Source: Serratia sp. Ag1 (GTDB taxonomy: Bacteria; Pseudomonadota; Gammaproteobacteria; Enterobacterales; Enterobacteriaceae). From it: a stretch of 64,000 nucleotides of DNA. The position numbers and the translations under genes were made by a program. Where the stretch lies: assembly GCF_000743355.1 (NCBI RefSeq), contig NZ_JQEI01000021.1, positions 35,772-99,771 on the forward strand, written 5' to 3'. The number at the start of each line of letters is the position of its first letter. Position 1 is the first letter of the stretch. Shown here in pieces: positions 1 to 8,735 of this stretch. The notes below the pieces were generated by a model. The model ran no database searches, was not told where the DNA came from, and was given only the letters and a program-made list of their open reading frames with translations.

Positions 1-1
1 A

Positions 2-334
2 CCGAAGAAGCACCGCGCCCGTGTCTATATGCTGAAAACCGGTGTTAATGGCTGGACTGAAAACGACATCCTCAAATATTGCCGCCTATCGTCTGGCCGC
101 AACTACGCGAGCGAATTAGAACGCAGCCTTGATATTTGCCTGGAGCGTATCGACGAGAAGAACCCGGACGGCATTGGTAGCCATTTCCGCTATCGCTTCA
201 CCTGCCGCGCTGACGTTCTGCGCGTGATCCAGTTGGTAAACCATAACGCCAGCTCATGCGGCTATTGTGGCCTGTCACAGCAGGAAGTTAACGACATTCT
301 GAGCCTATACCCGGACGCCTTCACCGCCGCTTAA
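2..334 (+). CDS. Phage-type hypothetical protein, 5' end outside window
   Basis: The reading frame is open from the first bases of the window, so the ATG at 29 is probably internal and the gene begins upstream. The visible part is about 110 residues. It is basic at the start and contains an ELERSLDICLERIDEKNPDGIG stretch and a cysteine pair (CGYCG). The fragment resembles small early-region proteins of enterobacterial prophages, but I cannot name the family. It lies 15 bases upstream of the AntA/AntB gene on the same strand, so the two are probably cotranscribed. No function can be assigned. Confidence 0.6.
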   Translation, partial: PKKHRARVYMLKTGVNGWTENDILKYCRLSSGRNYASELERSLDICLERIDEKNPDGIGSHFRYRFTCRADVLRVIQLVNHNASSCGYCGLSQQEVNDILSLYPDAFTAA

Positions 335-349
335 TCGGAGCCTGAAAAC

Positions 350-1186
350 ATGACAATGAAAAATACGGCCAACACTGGCCGGGGCCAAACTCACCCCAAA
401 GAAAGCCATAGCGATATTAACGGTAATGACTTTGCCGCACTGGTGCCGGTTATTTCCGGTCAGATTGGCGGACGTAAAAACAATATCGTAAGCGCCAAGG
501 CATTACATAAAACGCTTGGTGTGGGGCGTGACCTTTCCACTTGGTTCAATGAACGCATTCGGGAATATGGCTTTGTCCGTGGTGTGGATTACTTTACCGA
601 CGATGACCAAAGCGCTGCATGGTTGATTAATGAACAATATTCCCCCGTTTCGGGGAATATTAAAAAGCGTGGCCGTCCTGAGAAAGACTACTACCCCACC
701 TTAGCAACAGCGAAAGAACTGGCAATGGTAGAGCGCAACGAGCAGGGCCGCGCCGTTCGCCGTTACTTCATCCAGTGTGAGGAAGAATTACACCGCAGTG
801 TTCCAGAGGTGGCGGCACGTTTACGCCGTCAACTTAAAGCCCGCATCGGTGCCGCCAACCAGTTTAAACCGATGTGCGCCGCGCTTGATGCTGCCCGTGC
901 CGAACAGGGCAAGCAGACGTTACAGCACCACTACAACAACGAGAGCAACATGATTGCCCGGATTGTCCTTGGTGGCCTGACGGCGAAGCGGTGGGCGCAG
1001 GTGAACGGCATTGACGGTGATCCACACGACAGCATGAACGCGGAACAACTGGAGCACCTCACCTACCTGGAAAGCACCAACATAACGCTGATCGATATGG
1101 GTATGGCCTACGACCAGCGTAAAGCGGAACTATGCCGCCTCTCTCAACGTTGGATGGCTAAGCGCCTGGGGGCAGATCATGAGTAA
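350..1186 (+). CDS. AntA/AntB-type antirepressor
   Basis: This 278-residue protein has an N-terminal AntA/AntB domain at about residues 35-145. It is recognised by the ALHKTLGVGRDLSTWF start, the GFVRGVDYF segment and the LATAKELAMVERNEQGRAVR segment typical of phage antirepressors. In P1 and related phages such proteins relieve repression and start lytic growth. The C-terminal part (about 150-278) is helical, without a domain I recognise. The end overlaps the next gene by 8 bases (ATG at 1179), which indicates translational coupling. The antirepressor domain is clear; its target repressor is not visible in the window. Confidence 0.85.
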   Translation: MTMKNTANTGRGQTHPKESHSDINGNDFAALVPVISGQIGGRKNNIVSAKALHKTLGVGRDLSTWFNERIREYGFVRGVDYFTDDDQSAAWLINEQYSPVSGNIKKRGRPEKDYYPTLATAKELAMVERNEQGRAVRRYFIQCEEELHRSVPEVAARLRRQLKARIGAANQFKPMCAALDAARAEQGKQTLQHHYNNESNMIARIVLGGLTAKRWAQVNGIDGDPHDSMNAEQLEHLTYLESTNITLIDMGMAYDQRKAELCRLSQRWMAKRLGADHE

Positions 1187-1370
1187 ACCCACCAGCAAGC
1201 CGCAGCCAAACCAGCGCTACAAAGACGCCCACGGCCACCGGGTAACGGTGACCCATGCCGATTACCAGCGTGTGACCTTTTACCGTGACGGGTACGAACA
1301 CCCATGTATTCAGCCGTTGGAGTGTTTCAGTAAGGATTACCAGTTGATCGCCGGGGGTGAGGATGAATAG
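1179..1370 (+). CDS. DUF4222 family small prophage protein
   Basis: This 63-residue protein has the conserved pattern GHRVTVTHADYQRVTFYRDGY followed by HPC, which marks the DUF4222 family of small prophage proteins of unknown function. The N-terminus is proline- and lysine-rich. It overlaps the end of the antirepressor gene, so both are read from one transcript. The family assignment rests on memory of the conserved core. Confidence 0.75.
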   Translation: MSKPTSKPQPNQRYKDAHGHRVTVTHADYQRVTFYRDGYEHPCIQPLECFSKDYQLIAGGEDE

Positions 1371-1442
1371 CGCAGCCTGCCAGAAAGAAGCCTTTTCCCT
1401 GGCTGGCCGCCTTTACCGTTCTGCTGGTGGCTCTGAGCCAAT

Positions 1443-1470
1443 AAAAAAAGGCAGCACAGATAATGTTGCC
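1443..1470 (-). terminator. Terminator of the leftward YlcI/YnfO gene
   Basis: On the minus strand a GGCAAC / GCTGCC stem with a 9-base loop is followed by seven T residues. It lies 24 bases past the stop codon of the leftward gene at 1494-1697. Confidence 0.6.
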
Positions 1471-1493
1471 CTTTGGAGCAGTGCGCCACTGGC

Positions 1494-1697
1494 TCAGCCC
1501 TCTGGTGTTTCCTTGGCTTTCTTGCGCTGTTCAGCTTTGAGTTTGCGACCGCAGGCGTCGAGCACCCAGGCGGAAAAGTTGGCGCTGGGGTTTTCTGGCT
1601 TCTCTCGCTCTACGCTTGCGTCTATCTCGTCGATTAGCTCGTTTGGGAACCTGATCCCTTTGTATGTTGATTTGCCGTTCTTATTTCCTGTAGCCAT
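1494..1697 (-). CDS. YlcI/YnfO (DUF3950) family small protein
   Basis: This 67-residue protein has the pattern IRFPNELIDEID and NFSAWVLDACGRKL of the YlcI/YnfO family. These are small prophage proteins whose sequence looks like a ribbon-helix-helix DNA binder. It runs opposite to its neighbours, has its own terminator, and faces the repeat-rich control region upstream of the icd-like operon. A local regulatory role is plausible but inferred. Confidence 0.7.
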   Translation of the reverse strand: MATGNKNGKSTYKGIRFPNELIDEIDASVEREKPENPSANFSAWVLDACGRKLKAEQRKKAKETPEG

Positions 1698-1769
1698 TTC
1701 AAAACCTATGGTTAGTGGCGGTGGTGTTTATACAAAATACAACATGAGTGGAACAAAAAAAAGAGTTGA

Positions 1770-1816
1770 TTTGTTTACACACCATGGGTTAACTTTGTTT
1801 ACACACCTTATCCACA
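1770..1816. repeat. 14-bp direct repeats plus DnaA-box match
   Basis: TTTGTTTACACACC occurs twice (1770-1783 and 1794-1807), 24 bases apart start to start. It is followed at once by TTATCCACA (1808-1816), an exact match to the DnaA-box consensus. The site lies between the divergent YlcI/YnfO and icd-like genes. The repeats look like an operator, and the DnaA match could couple the region to host replication control or be chance. Confidence 0.55.
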
Positions 1817-1836
1817 GGTGTTGCACAAATAGTGAA

Positions 1837-1895
1837 GCCCGGCAGTGCGTCAACACTAACCGGGCCTCTAACCACAACGATAGAGTGATTATCGA
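1837..1895 (+). promoter_or_regulatory. Structured leader of the icd-like operon (C4-RNA-like position)
   Basis: A long imperfect hairpin spans 1837-1865: GCCCGG and AGTG on the left pair with CACT and CCGGGC on the right. A second small hairpin, CGATA gagtgat TATCG (1879-1895), sits just before the ribosome site GAGGT. P1 and P4-type immunity regions use structured RNA at this position upstream of icd-like genes. Position and structure suggest such a control RNA, but the assignment to C4 is inference. Confidence 0.4.
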
Positions 1896-1902
1896 GGTAG
1901 CT

Positions 1903-2121
1903 ATGTCAGATCATACCACACCCTTAACCGGGCGGAATTCCCTCACCCCGAATAAGTTCACCTGGCGCTTTCTGGCGGTATCCCGCTCAGACCGTAACGC
2001 CAAACCTTGCCGCATGTCCGTTGAGGCACCCACCGAATGCGAAGCCCGCCAAGTGCTGGCCCCTCACTTCATCCTGTCATTGGCCGCACGCCTGCCGGTT
2101 CAGGAGGCTACCCATGCGTAA
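1903..2121 (+). CDS. Icd-like host cell division inhibitor
   Basis: This 72-residue protein has the KFTWRFLAVSRSDRNAKP core, then APTECEARQVLAPHF and AARLPVQE, the signature of Icd-like proteins of P1/P4-type elements. Icd of P1 blocks host septation. I chose the ATG at 1903 because a GAGGT ribosome site lies just upstream and the family begins here; the same frame stays open far to the left without similarity. The stop overlaps the next start by 8 bases. Expression is probably controlled by the leader hairpins just upstream. Confidence 0.7.
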   Translation: MSDHTTPLTGRNSLTPNKFTWRFLAVSRSDRNAKPCRMSVEAPTECEARQVLAPHFILSLAARLPVQEATHA

Positions 2122-2488
2122 TTTACCTACTACCCAAGCACCGGCAGACACCATCGAATCGACTGTGGTTATCAGTGGCAAATTGCTTGCCGCTGACGCA
2201 TCACCAGCAGAGGCGATTATTGAACTACGCCGGTACTTCAATGAGTTGGCTAAACACCAGAAATTTATCGCTACAGCCTGGAGCCAGCGCTACGAGGTCG
2301 GTTTAGAAATCAAAGATCCGATGAATGCCCGTATGCATGGCGCTATGGGGCAGGTAAGCGCCATGCTTTGCATGATTGAAAGCCAGTTGAAGACACTGGA
2401 GCGGGCAAATCCAGCCATGCAGCGTACCGAGTTACCTGCAGAACGCAACAGCTTGCCGGGCGAAGTGATGGAGGTGCGCCATGCGTAA
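2114..2488 (+). CDS. Hypothetical early protein
   Basis: Translation from the ATG at 2114 gives 124 residues. This start follows a GGAGG ribosome site at 2103-2107 and overlaps the icd-like stop by 8 bases; the frame is open further left. The middle (EAIIELRRYFNELAKHQKF, then GQVSAMLCMIESQLKTLE) looks helical. I do not recognise a family. It is the first of five overlapping genes that lead into the primase and is probably translated with it. Confidence 0.6.
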   Translation: MRNLPTTQAPADTIESTVVISGKLLAADASPAEAIIELRRYFNELAKHQKFIATAWSQRYEVGLEIKDPMNARMHGAMGQVSAMLCMIESQLKTLERANPAMQRTELPAERNSLPGEVMEVRHA

Positions 2489-2960
2489 CATTTCTGATAA
2501 CAACTCATCTCAGGAATTCCCTGAATCGCTGCCACTGGCAGGCGATCGCTATACGCAAAATGAAGGTGGAATGTCAGCTATTGTTAAACGCTGCGCAGGA
2601 AAGCGCGTGGTGTTCTCCTACGAGCCATACCCCGCCGCCAGCCATGATTATTCACTGGAGGCATTCAGGCGTGAATTTACCCGGCAGGGGGGCGGTGTAT
2701 CTAACCTTCAAGCGCACAAAGAAGTCACTCAGCAGAATCAGCAGGTTCACACCCCACCTGTGATTGATGCCGGATGCAGGGTTGAGCAAGCGCTTGTCGT
2801 TCTGAGCACGTGGCTTGAGATCACCATGGCTGATGATAGGAGCGCGATCCTGATAGGCGCGGTGATGTCTTTACTAGATGGCGTGCCGGAGGTGATCGAA
2901 AAAGCAGACGCTCAACTGGCTGGTTACGTTATGCGTGAACATCTGGAGGGTAAAGCATGA
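2481..2960 (+). CDS. Hypothetical early protein
   Basis: This 159-residue protein overlaps the previous gene by 8 bases and the next by 4. The N-terminal half is polar and probably disordered. The C-terminal half (about residues 95-159) looks like a compact helical domain, with QALVVLSTWLEITMADDRSA and a following LLDGVPEVIEKADAQL helix. No family recognised. Confidence 0.6.
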   Translation: MRNISDNNSSQEFPESLPLAGDRYTQNEGGMSAIVKRCAGKRVVFSYEPYPAASHDYSLEAFRREFTRQGGGVSNLQAHKEVTQQNQQVHTPPVIDAGCRVEQALVVLSTWLEITMADDRSAILIGAVMSLLDGVPEVIEKADAQLAGYVMREHLEGKA

Positions 2961-3154
2961 GCCAAGAAATCACACTGGAACAGGCAGTTGAGAAGGCACA
3001 CCAGGCTGAAATCGTGTGCCGCATGATGGAAAGTTACCCTCACCGCTTGGTTGATAGCGAAATTACTGCCATTGCCGCGTTATTAGTCTGTATTACCGGT
3101 GATGTGGCGGCGTGGCTGATTAAAGAACAGGCGAAACGGGATGGTAAATCATGA
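2957..3154 (+). CDS. Small hypothetical early protein
   Basis: This 65-residue helical protein starts within the stop of the previous gene (ATGA overlap) and ends within the start of the next one. It has a hydrophobic segment, EITAIAALLVCITGDVAAWL. The coupling supports real translation. Function unknown. Confidence 0.55.
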   Translation: MSQEITLEQAVEKAHQAEIVCRMMESYPHRLVDSEITAIAALLVCITGDVAAWLIKEQAKRDGKS

Positions 3155-3372
3155 AAATTGATTACCTCGACAGTGGCGCGATAGCCAAGCTGACCATAAC
3201 AGGCTTAATTCTCGAATACCGCAGGCATAACCGGGTGCTTGATGCCGCGTTGCTGTCTGCGAATGTTGCAGCATCCAGGCGTATTGGCTTGATGGTGAAA
3301 AGCACCATTACAGGTAAAACACCCGCAGTAATGAGAGCGTACAAGGCAGCGTTAAGGGAGCTAAACCGATGA
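3151..3372 (+). CDS. Small hypothetical early protein
   Basis: This 73-residue basic protein overlaps both neighbours by 4 bases. Its C-terminal half (KSTITGKTPAVMRAYKAALR) is strongly basic and could bind nucleic acid. No family recognised. Confidence 0.55.
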   Translation: MKIDYLDSGAIAKLTITGLILEYRRHNRVLDAALLSANVAASRRIGLMVKSTITGKTPAVMRAYKAALRELNR

Positions 3373-3725
3373 AGCTGATAACTAAAAACTTCCGTCTTAA
3401 TGCGCTGGCTAATCAGTATGCGGCAGCGCTATACAACCGCATAACGCAGCAGAGCGGCGGCGAGTTCTTCACCATGAAAGCCGGTGAGCAGGCGATCAGT
3501 GTGAATATCCTTGGCGGCGTGTCCGGGGTTCGTATGCTGGTGGATAGCTACTATCTGGAAGCGCTACAGCAGAATTATCTGCAGTGGGAACCCTTGGCAA
3601 TCCATCTGTTTGGGCAATACCTGGATGGCAATGATCTGACGCCTGCCGGGTGGCAAATCTGGCAGAGCATGGTTAACGACATGGGCGCAACCCTGGCGCG
3701 GAATGGAGGGCGGCTTGATGCGTAA
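3369..3725 (+). CDS. Hypothetical early protein
   Basis: This 118-residue protein overlaps the gene before it by 4 bases and the primase start by 8 bases. It has a mixed alpha/beta look with GVRMLVDSYYLEALQQNY in the middle. It is translationally coupled to the replication protein, but no family is recognised. Confidence 0.55.
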   Translation: MKLITKNFRLNALANQYAAALYNRITQQSGGEFFTMKAGEQAISVNILGGVSGVRMLVDSYYLEALQQNYLQWEPLAIHLFGQYLDGNDLTPAGWQIWQSMVNDMGATLARNGGRLDA

Positions 3726-6504
3726 CATTGACCTGATCCGCGAAGTAACCAAAGCGGCGGCGGGACGCTGGCCTGATGTGCTGCCGATGGTGGGGATCGA
3801 CGTTCCCGCCAGTCAACGCGCACAGGTGGCCTGTCCGGCTTGCGGTGGGCGCGACCGGTTCCGGTTCGATGATAATGGGCGCGGTTCTCATTTCTGTAAC
3901 CAGTGCGGGGCCGGTGACGGGTTAGATCTTATCCAGAAGGTAAAACAATGCGACGCTACTGAAGCGGCGCGACTGGTGGCTGATGTGCTGGGAATTGCTT
4001 ACCGGGCAGAGGAAACCAGCAATCAGACCCATAGCCAGAGCAAGGCGGCAGCAGAAGCGGATCGCCAGCAGCGCAAGCAGGATCACCTGCAGGAAGTCGA
4101 AGCGGAGAGGGCGCGGCGGAAAGCGCTATTTAATCGGCGCTGGAAATCACTGATAGCCGGTGCGGTGGAAGGCCGTTCAGCATACCTGAACGCCAAAGGG
4201 CTGACCGGATTCACCTTCCCTATGCTGGCCGATGGGCGGTTGCTGGTGGAGTTGACCGACGAAACCGGCATAGTCGCAGCAGCGCAGACTATTACCCCCA
4301 CCGGAGAAAAACGGCAGGTGACGGATGGGGCCAAGCGGGGGGCTTTTCACATCCTCAGCGAAGCCCCGCAGCAATCACAAACCGTAATCCTTGCTGAGGG
4401 GTTGGCGACCGCCTTATCTGTCCATTTGATGCGCCCTGACGCGGTGGTTGTGGTGGCTATTGATGCCGGTAATCTTCTGCTTGTTGCGGAGGTGATACGC
4501 CGGAAGTATCCCGACGCGCAGGTCATCATTGCCGGGGATAACGACTGGCACCTACCCGGTGAACTGGACGAGCACGGCAGACCCAAGAAGAATGGCGGAA
4601 AAATAGGCGCAGAGAAGGCTGCCGCCGCTGTTTCTGGATGGGTATCAGTGCCACCTACAGAACACAAAGCCGATTGGGACGACTACCGGCAGAAGAACGG
4701 CCTGGAAGCCGCCACGCAGGCATTTAACAATTCTCTGTACAAACCCAAGGGGGAAAGCGTGACCGCTCAACTGAAAGCCATTGAGGGCGGCAAGCAGGAC
4801 AATACTCAGCGCGATCCATTAAAGCCCCATGTGGTCAGTCGGAAAGATGGCGTTTTCTGGATAACACCACAGGTAGACAAGCAAAGCGGCGACGTTATCA
4901 ATCATGAAAGCTGGTTGTGTTCACCGCTGGAGGTGATCGGCACCGGTAGGGACGACAAAGACCAATACCTGGTTATCCGCTGGCTACCGGTGGGCGAAAG
5001 CCTGCCGACAACTGCCGCCATTCCGCTGGCCGATATTGGCGAGCGGGAGGGTTGGCGAACGCTCAAGGCGGGTGGCGTGAATGTGACCACGAAAAACACC
5101 CTCAGGGCCATTCTGGCCGACTGGCTACAGTGTGGCGGTTCTCGTGAAATCTGGCGTGTGGCACAGGCTACGGGATGGCAATGCGGGGCCTACATCATGC
5201 CGGACGGGGAGATCATCGGCACGCCAGAAAAGCCGGTGCTGTTCAATGGTCGCAGTGCTGCCGCTGCCGGGTACACCGTGAAAGGAACGCCGGAGAGCTG
5301 GCGCGATTCGGTGGCACGTTTGGCACGGGGTAACCCCTCCATGATGGCCGGGATCGGTGCGGCGTTGGCTGCTCCCCTCATTGGGTTGGCTGGCGTTGAT
5401 GGGTTCGGCATTCACTTCTACGAGCAATCCAGTGCCGGTAAGACGACGACCGCCAATCTGGCCAGCAGCCTGTACGGTGAGCCGGACGCCTTGCGCCTGA
5501 CGTGGTTCGGTACGGCGTTAGGGATAGCCAACGAGGCCGCCGCACACAATGACGGGCTGATGCCGCTCGATGAGGTAGGCCAAGGCGCTGACCCGGATAG
5601 TGTGGCGAAATCGGCCTATACCCTGTTTAACGGCGTCGGCAAGCTCCAGGGGGCCAAGGAAGGCGGCAACCGGGAGCTAAAACGTTGGCGCACGGTAGCC
5701 CTCAGTACCGGGGAGATGGACATTGAAACCTTCATTGCTACCGCTGGCCGCAAGGTGAAGGCGGGGCAACTGGTACGCCTGCTGAATATCCCACTGGAAA
5801 AGGCGCAACAGTTCCACGGCGCGGCCAACGGCAAAGCACACGCCGATGCCCTGAAAGATGCATATCAAAGCCACTACGGGGCCGCCGGGCGCTTCTGGAT
5901 CAAGTACCTTGCCGACCAGCAGCAGCAGGCCATAGCCGCCGTGAGAGAGGCGGAGAGTCGTTGGCGTTCGCTTATACCGGCAGACTATGGCGAGCAGGTT
6001 CACCGGGTGGCGGCGCGGTTCGCTGTACTGGAAGCGGCGTTGTTGCTGGGCCATGTAGTGACCGGCTGGGATGCGCAGGAATGCCGGGACGCGATACAAC
6101 ACAACTTCAATGCCTGGATCAAAGAGTTCGGCACCGGCAACAAAGAACACCAGCAGATTATCGAGGCTACTGAAGCCTTCCTTAATGCCTACGGGCTGAG
6201 CCGGTTCGCACCGCTGCCCTATGATCCGCAGAGCCTGCCTATTCGTGATTTGGCCGGGTACCGGGACAAAGGGAAACATGATTGTGATGCGATGGTGTTC
6301 TACACGTTTCCGGCAGCGTTTGAGGATGAGATAGCGCGAGGGTTCAACTCGAAGCATTTCGCCAAGGCGCTGGCAGAAGCGGGGATGCTGACACCGCCAG
6401 CCAGTGGGAGAGGCTTTCAACGGAAATCACCGCGCATTGATGGGCGGCAGATTAACGTTTATGTGATCCACCATCTACCGGAGAGCGACCAGCCAGAGGA
6501 ATAA
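3718..6504 (+). CDS. Satellite primase/helicase (P4 alpha class, zinc ribbon + Toprim + DUF927-like)
   Basis: The start at 3718 (MRNIDLIREV) fits the GGAGGG ribosome site at 3705-3710, giving 928 residues. An N-terminal zinc ribbon (ACPACGGRDRF, then FCNQCGAGDGLDL, about residues 30-75) matches P4-type primases. A Toprim domain follows (VILAEGLATALSVH, then VVVAIDAGN and IIAGDND, about 220-300). The C-terminal half carries an ATPase of the DUF927/helicase type with a Walker A (EQSSAGKTTTANL) and an acidic LDEVGQG segment. Such proteins prime and unwind DNA at their own origin. The iteron cluster directly downstream is the likely binding site. The C-terminal ATPase differs from P4 alpha itself, so the name is a class assignment. 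Confidence 0.85.
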   Translation: MRNIDLIREVTKAAAGRWPDVLPMVGIDVPASQRAQVACPACGGRDRFRFDDNGRGSHFCNQCGAGDGLDLIQKVKQCDATEAARLVADVLGIAYRAEETSNQTHSQSKAAAEADRQQRKQDHLQEVEAERARRKALFNRRWKSLIAGAVEGRSAYLNAKGLTGFTFPMLADGRLLVELTDETGIVAAAQTITPTGEKRQVTDGAKRGAFHILSEAPQQSQTVILAEGLATALSVHLMRPDAVVVVAIDAGNLLLVAEVIRRKYPDAQVIIAGDNDWHLPGELDEHGRPKKNGGKIGAEKAAAAVSGWVSVPPTEHKADWDDYRQKNGLEAATQAFNNSLYKPKGESVTAQLKAIEGGKQDNTQRDPLKPHVVSRKDGVFWITPQVDKQSGDVINHESWLCSPLEVIGTGRDDKDQYLVIRWLPVGESLPTTAAIPLADIGEREGWRTLKAGGVNVTTKNTLRAILADWLQCGGSREIWRVAQATGWQCGAYIMPDGEIIGTPEKPVLFNGRSAAAAGYTVKGTPESWRDSVARLARGNPSMMAGIGAALAAPLIGLAGVDGFGIHFYEQSSAGKTTTANLASSLYGEPDALRLTWFGTALGIANEAAAHNDGLMPLDEVGQGADPDSVAKSAYTLFNGVGKLQGAKEGGNRELKRWRTVALSTGEMDIETFIATAGRKVKAGQLVRLLNIPLEKAQQFHGAANGKAHADALKDAYQSHYGAAGRFWIKYLADQQQQAIAAVREAESRWRSLIPADYGEQVHRVAARFAVLEAALLLGHVVTGWDAQECRDAIQHNFNAWIKEFGTGNKEHQQIIEATEAFLNAYGLSRFAPLPYDPQSLPIRDLAGYRDKGKHDCDAMVFYTFPAAFEDEIARGFNSKHFAKALAEAGMLTPPASGRGFQRKSPRIDGRQINVYVIHHLPESDQPEE

Positions 6505-6526
6505 CGTTTCTACACGTGAGGCAAAA

Positions 6527-6653
6527 ACATGTTGGTTCAGTCGGTTCAGTTGGTTCAATTTTTAAAGATGATTGTTTTTAAAAGTAATTATTTTTCAGAG
6601 ATACCGATTTTGAACCAACACTGAACCAACAAATGCCCGTTTTGAACCAACAA
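6527..6653. repeat. Iteron cluster 1 (GTTGGTTCA family), candidate replication site
   Basis: Six copies of GTTGGTTCA or close variants are present: three rightward (6531-6560) and three inverted (about 6610-6652), around an AT-rich core. The cluster follows the primase gene directly. A mirror-image copy with six members lies at 11288-11415. P4 alpha protein binds repeats of this kind at ori and crr; the role here is inferred. Confidence 0.6.
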
Positions 6654-6715
6654 AGGGATTTTCCCTGGCTGGTGGCGGCGCATGACTTATTAACAATTAA
6701 CAAGAGGATTTAATA

Positions 6716-7333
6716 GTGGATATTCTTTCTGTTTTATTTTCCCAACAGCGCCGCCGTATTGGCGCAATCATCCCCAGCGTGGTTATCTCGGAAAAACATT
6801 CCGACGCATTGGAAATCACCGAGCACCCGGTGGAGGTTGGCGCACCATTGAGCGACCACGCATTCAAGCGACCTTCAGAGGTCACCATGGAATTGGGCTT
6901 TGCGGGTGGAGGATCGCTGATTGATGGCATCGATACGACCAAGATATTCAATATCGATACCGGGTTGTCGTTAGGCACCAGTCCTGCCGACGTTTACAAA
7001 CAGCTCCTTGCTTTGCAAGAAAGCCGAGTCCCGTTTGATGTCATCACGGGCAAACGCTCTTACAACAACATGTTAATCCGGGCGATCGAGGTCACTACGG
7101 ATAAGACAAGCGAAAACGTGTTGATGTGTGTTCTTACGTTGCGAGAGGTCATTATTTCCGAAACGCAGAAGATAAACGCGGCTGACAAGGCCGATATGCT
7201 GTTTGGTGTCAGTACCGCACCCATACAGAACGCCGGAACGAAAACCCTTGTACCGGTTAACGAAAGTATTGGCTCACAACTCAAAGGCGGATTTCAGGCC
7301 CTGCTGAATTACGCTAACGGGAGGCCTCAATGA
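6716..7333 (+). CDS. Dit-like baseplate/distal tail protein
   Basis: This 205-residue protein starts at a GTG (6716) behind AAGAGGA at 6702-6708. The sequence (IGAIIPSVVISEKHSDALE, VEVGAPLSDHAFKRPSEV and LLALQESRVPFDVITGKRSY) fits the N-terminal Dit-like domain of small contractile phage baseplates, which connects tail tube and baseplate. It overlaps the next gene by 4 bases. It is the first gene of an isolated baseplate module that has no tube, sheath or tape-measure gene nearby. Confidence 0.75.
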   Translation: MDILSVLFSQQRRRIGAIIPSVVISEKHSDALEITEHPVEVGAPLSDHAFKRPSEVTMELGFAGGGSLIDGIDTTKIFNIDTGLSLGTSPADVYKQLLALQESRVPFDVITGKRSYNNMLIRAIEVTTDKTSENVLMCVLTLREVIISETQKINAADKADMLFGVSTAPIQNAGTKTLVPVNESIGSQLKGGFQALLNYANGRPQ

Positions 7334-7635
7334 TTATTAGTGAAATCCCCCTCACACCTAACAACCAGCGATTCAGGATTAGCCTGGGCGGGAAAGTCGT
7401 CAACATGTGCATTCAGTGGCGGGGTGTGGCTGGATGGACTCTGGATTTAACCGACGAAGCAGGCGGCGCTATGGCCTATGGGTTGCCGTTGGTGCCAGGG
7501 CGCGACCTATTGGGTCAGTTTAGGCACCTAGGCATCAATGGCATGCTGGTTGTAGCCAGCGATGTCACCGCAGAAGAATACCCGACGAAAGACAACCTCG
7601 GGATCGGTAGCCACTTATATTTTGTTGAGGTATGA
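7330..7635 (+). CDS. Baseplate plug-type protein (DUF6983-like)
   Basis: This 101-residue beta-rich protein (ISEIPLTPNNQRFRISLGGK start, then YGLPLVPGRDLLGQF) occupies the plug position between the Dit-like and hub genes in small contractile-tail baseplates. It overlaps the gene before it by 4 bases. The family call comes from context plus the conserved N-terminal pattern. Confidence 0.65.
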   Translation: MIISEIPLTPNNQRFRISLGGKVVNMCIQWRGVAGWTLDLTDEAGGAMAYGLPLVPGRDLLGQFRHLGINGMLVVASDVTAEEYPTKDNLGIGSHLYFVEV

Positions 7636-7637
7636 AA

Positions 7638-8735
7638 ATGAGCCAGAACTGGATGCGTCATTTTGAGCTTGTTCTTTCCGACAATGACGGGAAAGGGATT
7701 ATTTTAAGTGATTTCAAAATTACCTTTGATATCCAATGGAATGATAATAAATGGCCGAGCAATGCCAATGTAAGGATTTATAACCTATCGCCGAGCACAC
7801 AAAATCTTATCCTGGCGCGTGAGTATTCAAAGATGAAGATTATTGCAGGCTATGACGGGATCGCCCCGAACGTACCCGCGAGTGACGTTGGTAAAGTGCG
7901 GGAAATATCAGATCAGGAAGTCGGCCAGATTAACGGCATGAATTTCGGTCTGATTTATAGCGGCGATATTCGGTTCACGGTTTCAGGCAAAGACAATGGC
8001 ACTGATAGCTGGGTATTTATTCAGGCATGTGATGGGCTGGAAGTGTTTCAAAAAGCGTTTATCAGCGCCACGCTAGCGAAAGGCTACACGCTGAAAGACG
8101 TTTATCACTTGCTGATGCGTTCACTCGAACCATACGGGATTGTTGGCGGCAGCGTGCCAGACTTCCCGGCAACGGTATTCCCTCGGGGTAAATCGTTTTA
8201 TGGCCCCGTACATGAATACCTTGATAATCTGGCCGAGCAGTGTAGCGCCCGTTGGCAATTTGCTTATGGTCGGGTCGATATGCGCACGAAAGACATGATC
8301 GCGCATGAAGCGTTTGTTCTTAACTCGCATACGGGCCTGATCGGCATGCCACAGCAGACCATCGGGGCCGGGGTAAATGTGAAATGTCTCATCAATCCCA
8401 ACATTAAGCTGAATGGCTTGATTCAGCTCGATCAGGCGTCTGTGTACCGCACTGCGCTTCAAAATCAGGATATCTACAGCGGTGTATTCAACGAAAAGGA
8501 GATAAACGGCAACCTTGCACCTATCGGAAAGGTGCGGGATGCTGAGGGAAATTGGGTTGACGCGCCGCCTATGGCTCAACCGGCCAGCGTGGCTACTGAT
8601 GGCGTTTATATTGTGCGTTATATCACTTACAAGGGCGATACACGCGGTAAAGATTGGTACATGGAGATGGCTTGTGAAGCTCGCGGAGCGACTGATTTGC
8701 CGTCAAGTTCATTCCTACAACGACAGGATTCATAA
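7638..8735 (+). CDS. Baseplate hub protein
   Basis: The ATG at 7638 is preferred over 7632 because GAGG at 7627-7630 is correctly spaced, giving 365 residues. The N-terminus (WMRHFELVLSDNDGKGIILS, then ITFDIQW and ANVRIYNLSP) is the pattern of hub proteins from Dit/plug/hub/spike modules, which form the trimeric collar holding the spike. The gene ends in a TAATG junction with the next gene. Confidence 0.7.
   Translation: MSQNWMRHFELVLSDNDGKGIILSDFKITFDIQWNDNKWPSNANVRIYNLSPSTQNLILAREYSKMKIIAGYDGIAPNVPASDVGKVREISDQEVGQINGMNFGLIYSGDIRFTVSGKDNGTDSWVFIQACDGLEVFQKAFISATLAKGYTLKDVYHLLMRSLEPYGIVGGSVPDFPATVFPRGKSFYGPVHEYLDNLAEQCSARWQFAYGRVDMRTKDMIAHEAFVLNSHTGLIGMPQQTIGAGVNVKCLINPNIKLNGLIQLDQASVYRTALQNQDIYSGVFNEKEINGNLAPIGKVRDAEGNWVDAPPMAQPASVATDGVYIVRYITYKGDTRGKDWYMEMACEARGATDLPSSSFLQRQDS

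Noticed and set aside
1357..1902. Long rightward frame that leads into the icd-like gene
   Set aside because: Only the part from 1903 has family similarity and a ribosome site. The left part crosses the leftward YlcI/YnfO gene and the repeat-rich control region.
5677..6420. 247-codon leftward frame inside the primase gene
   Set aside because: It is the shadow of a GC-rich gene with strong domain evidence on the other strand and has no family-like sequence.
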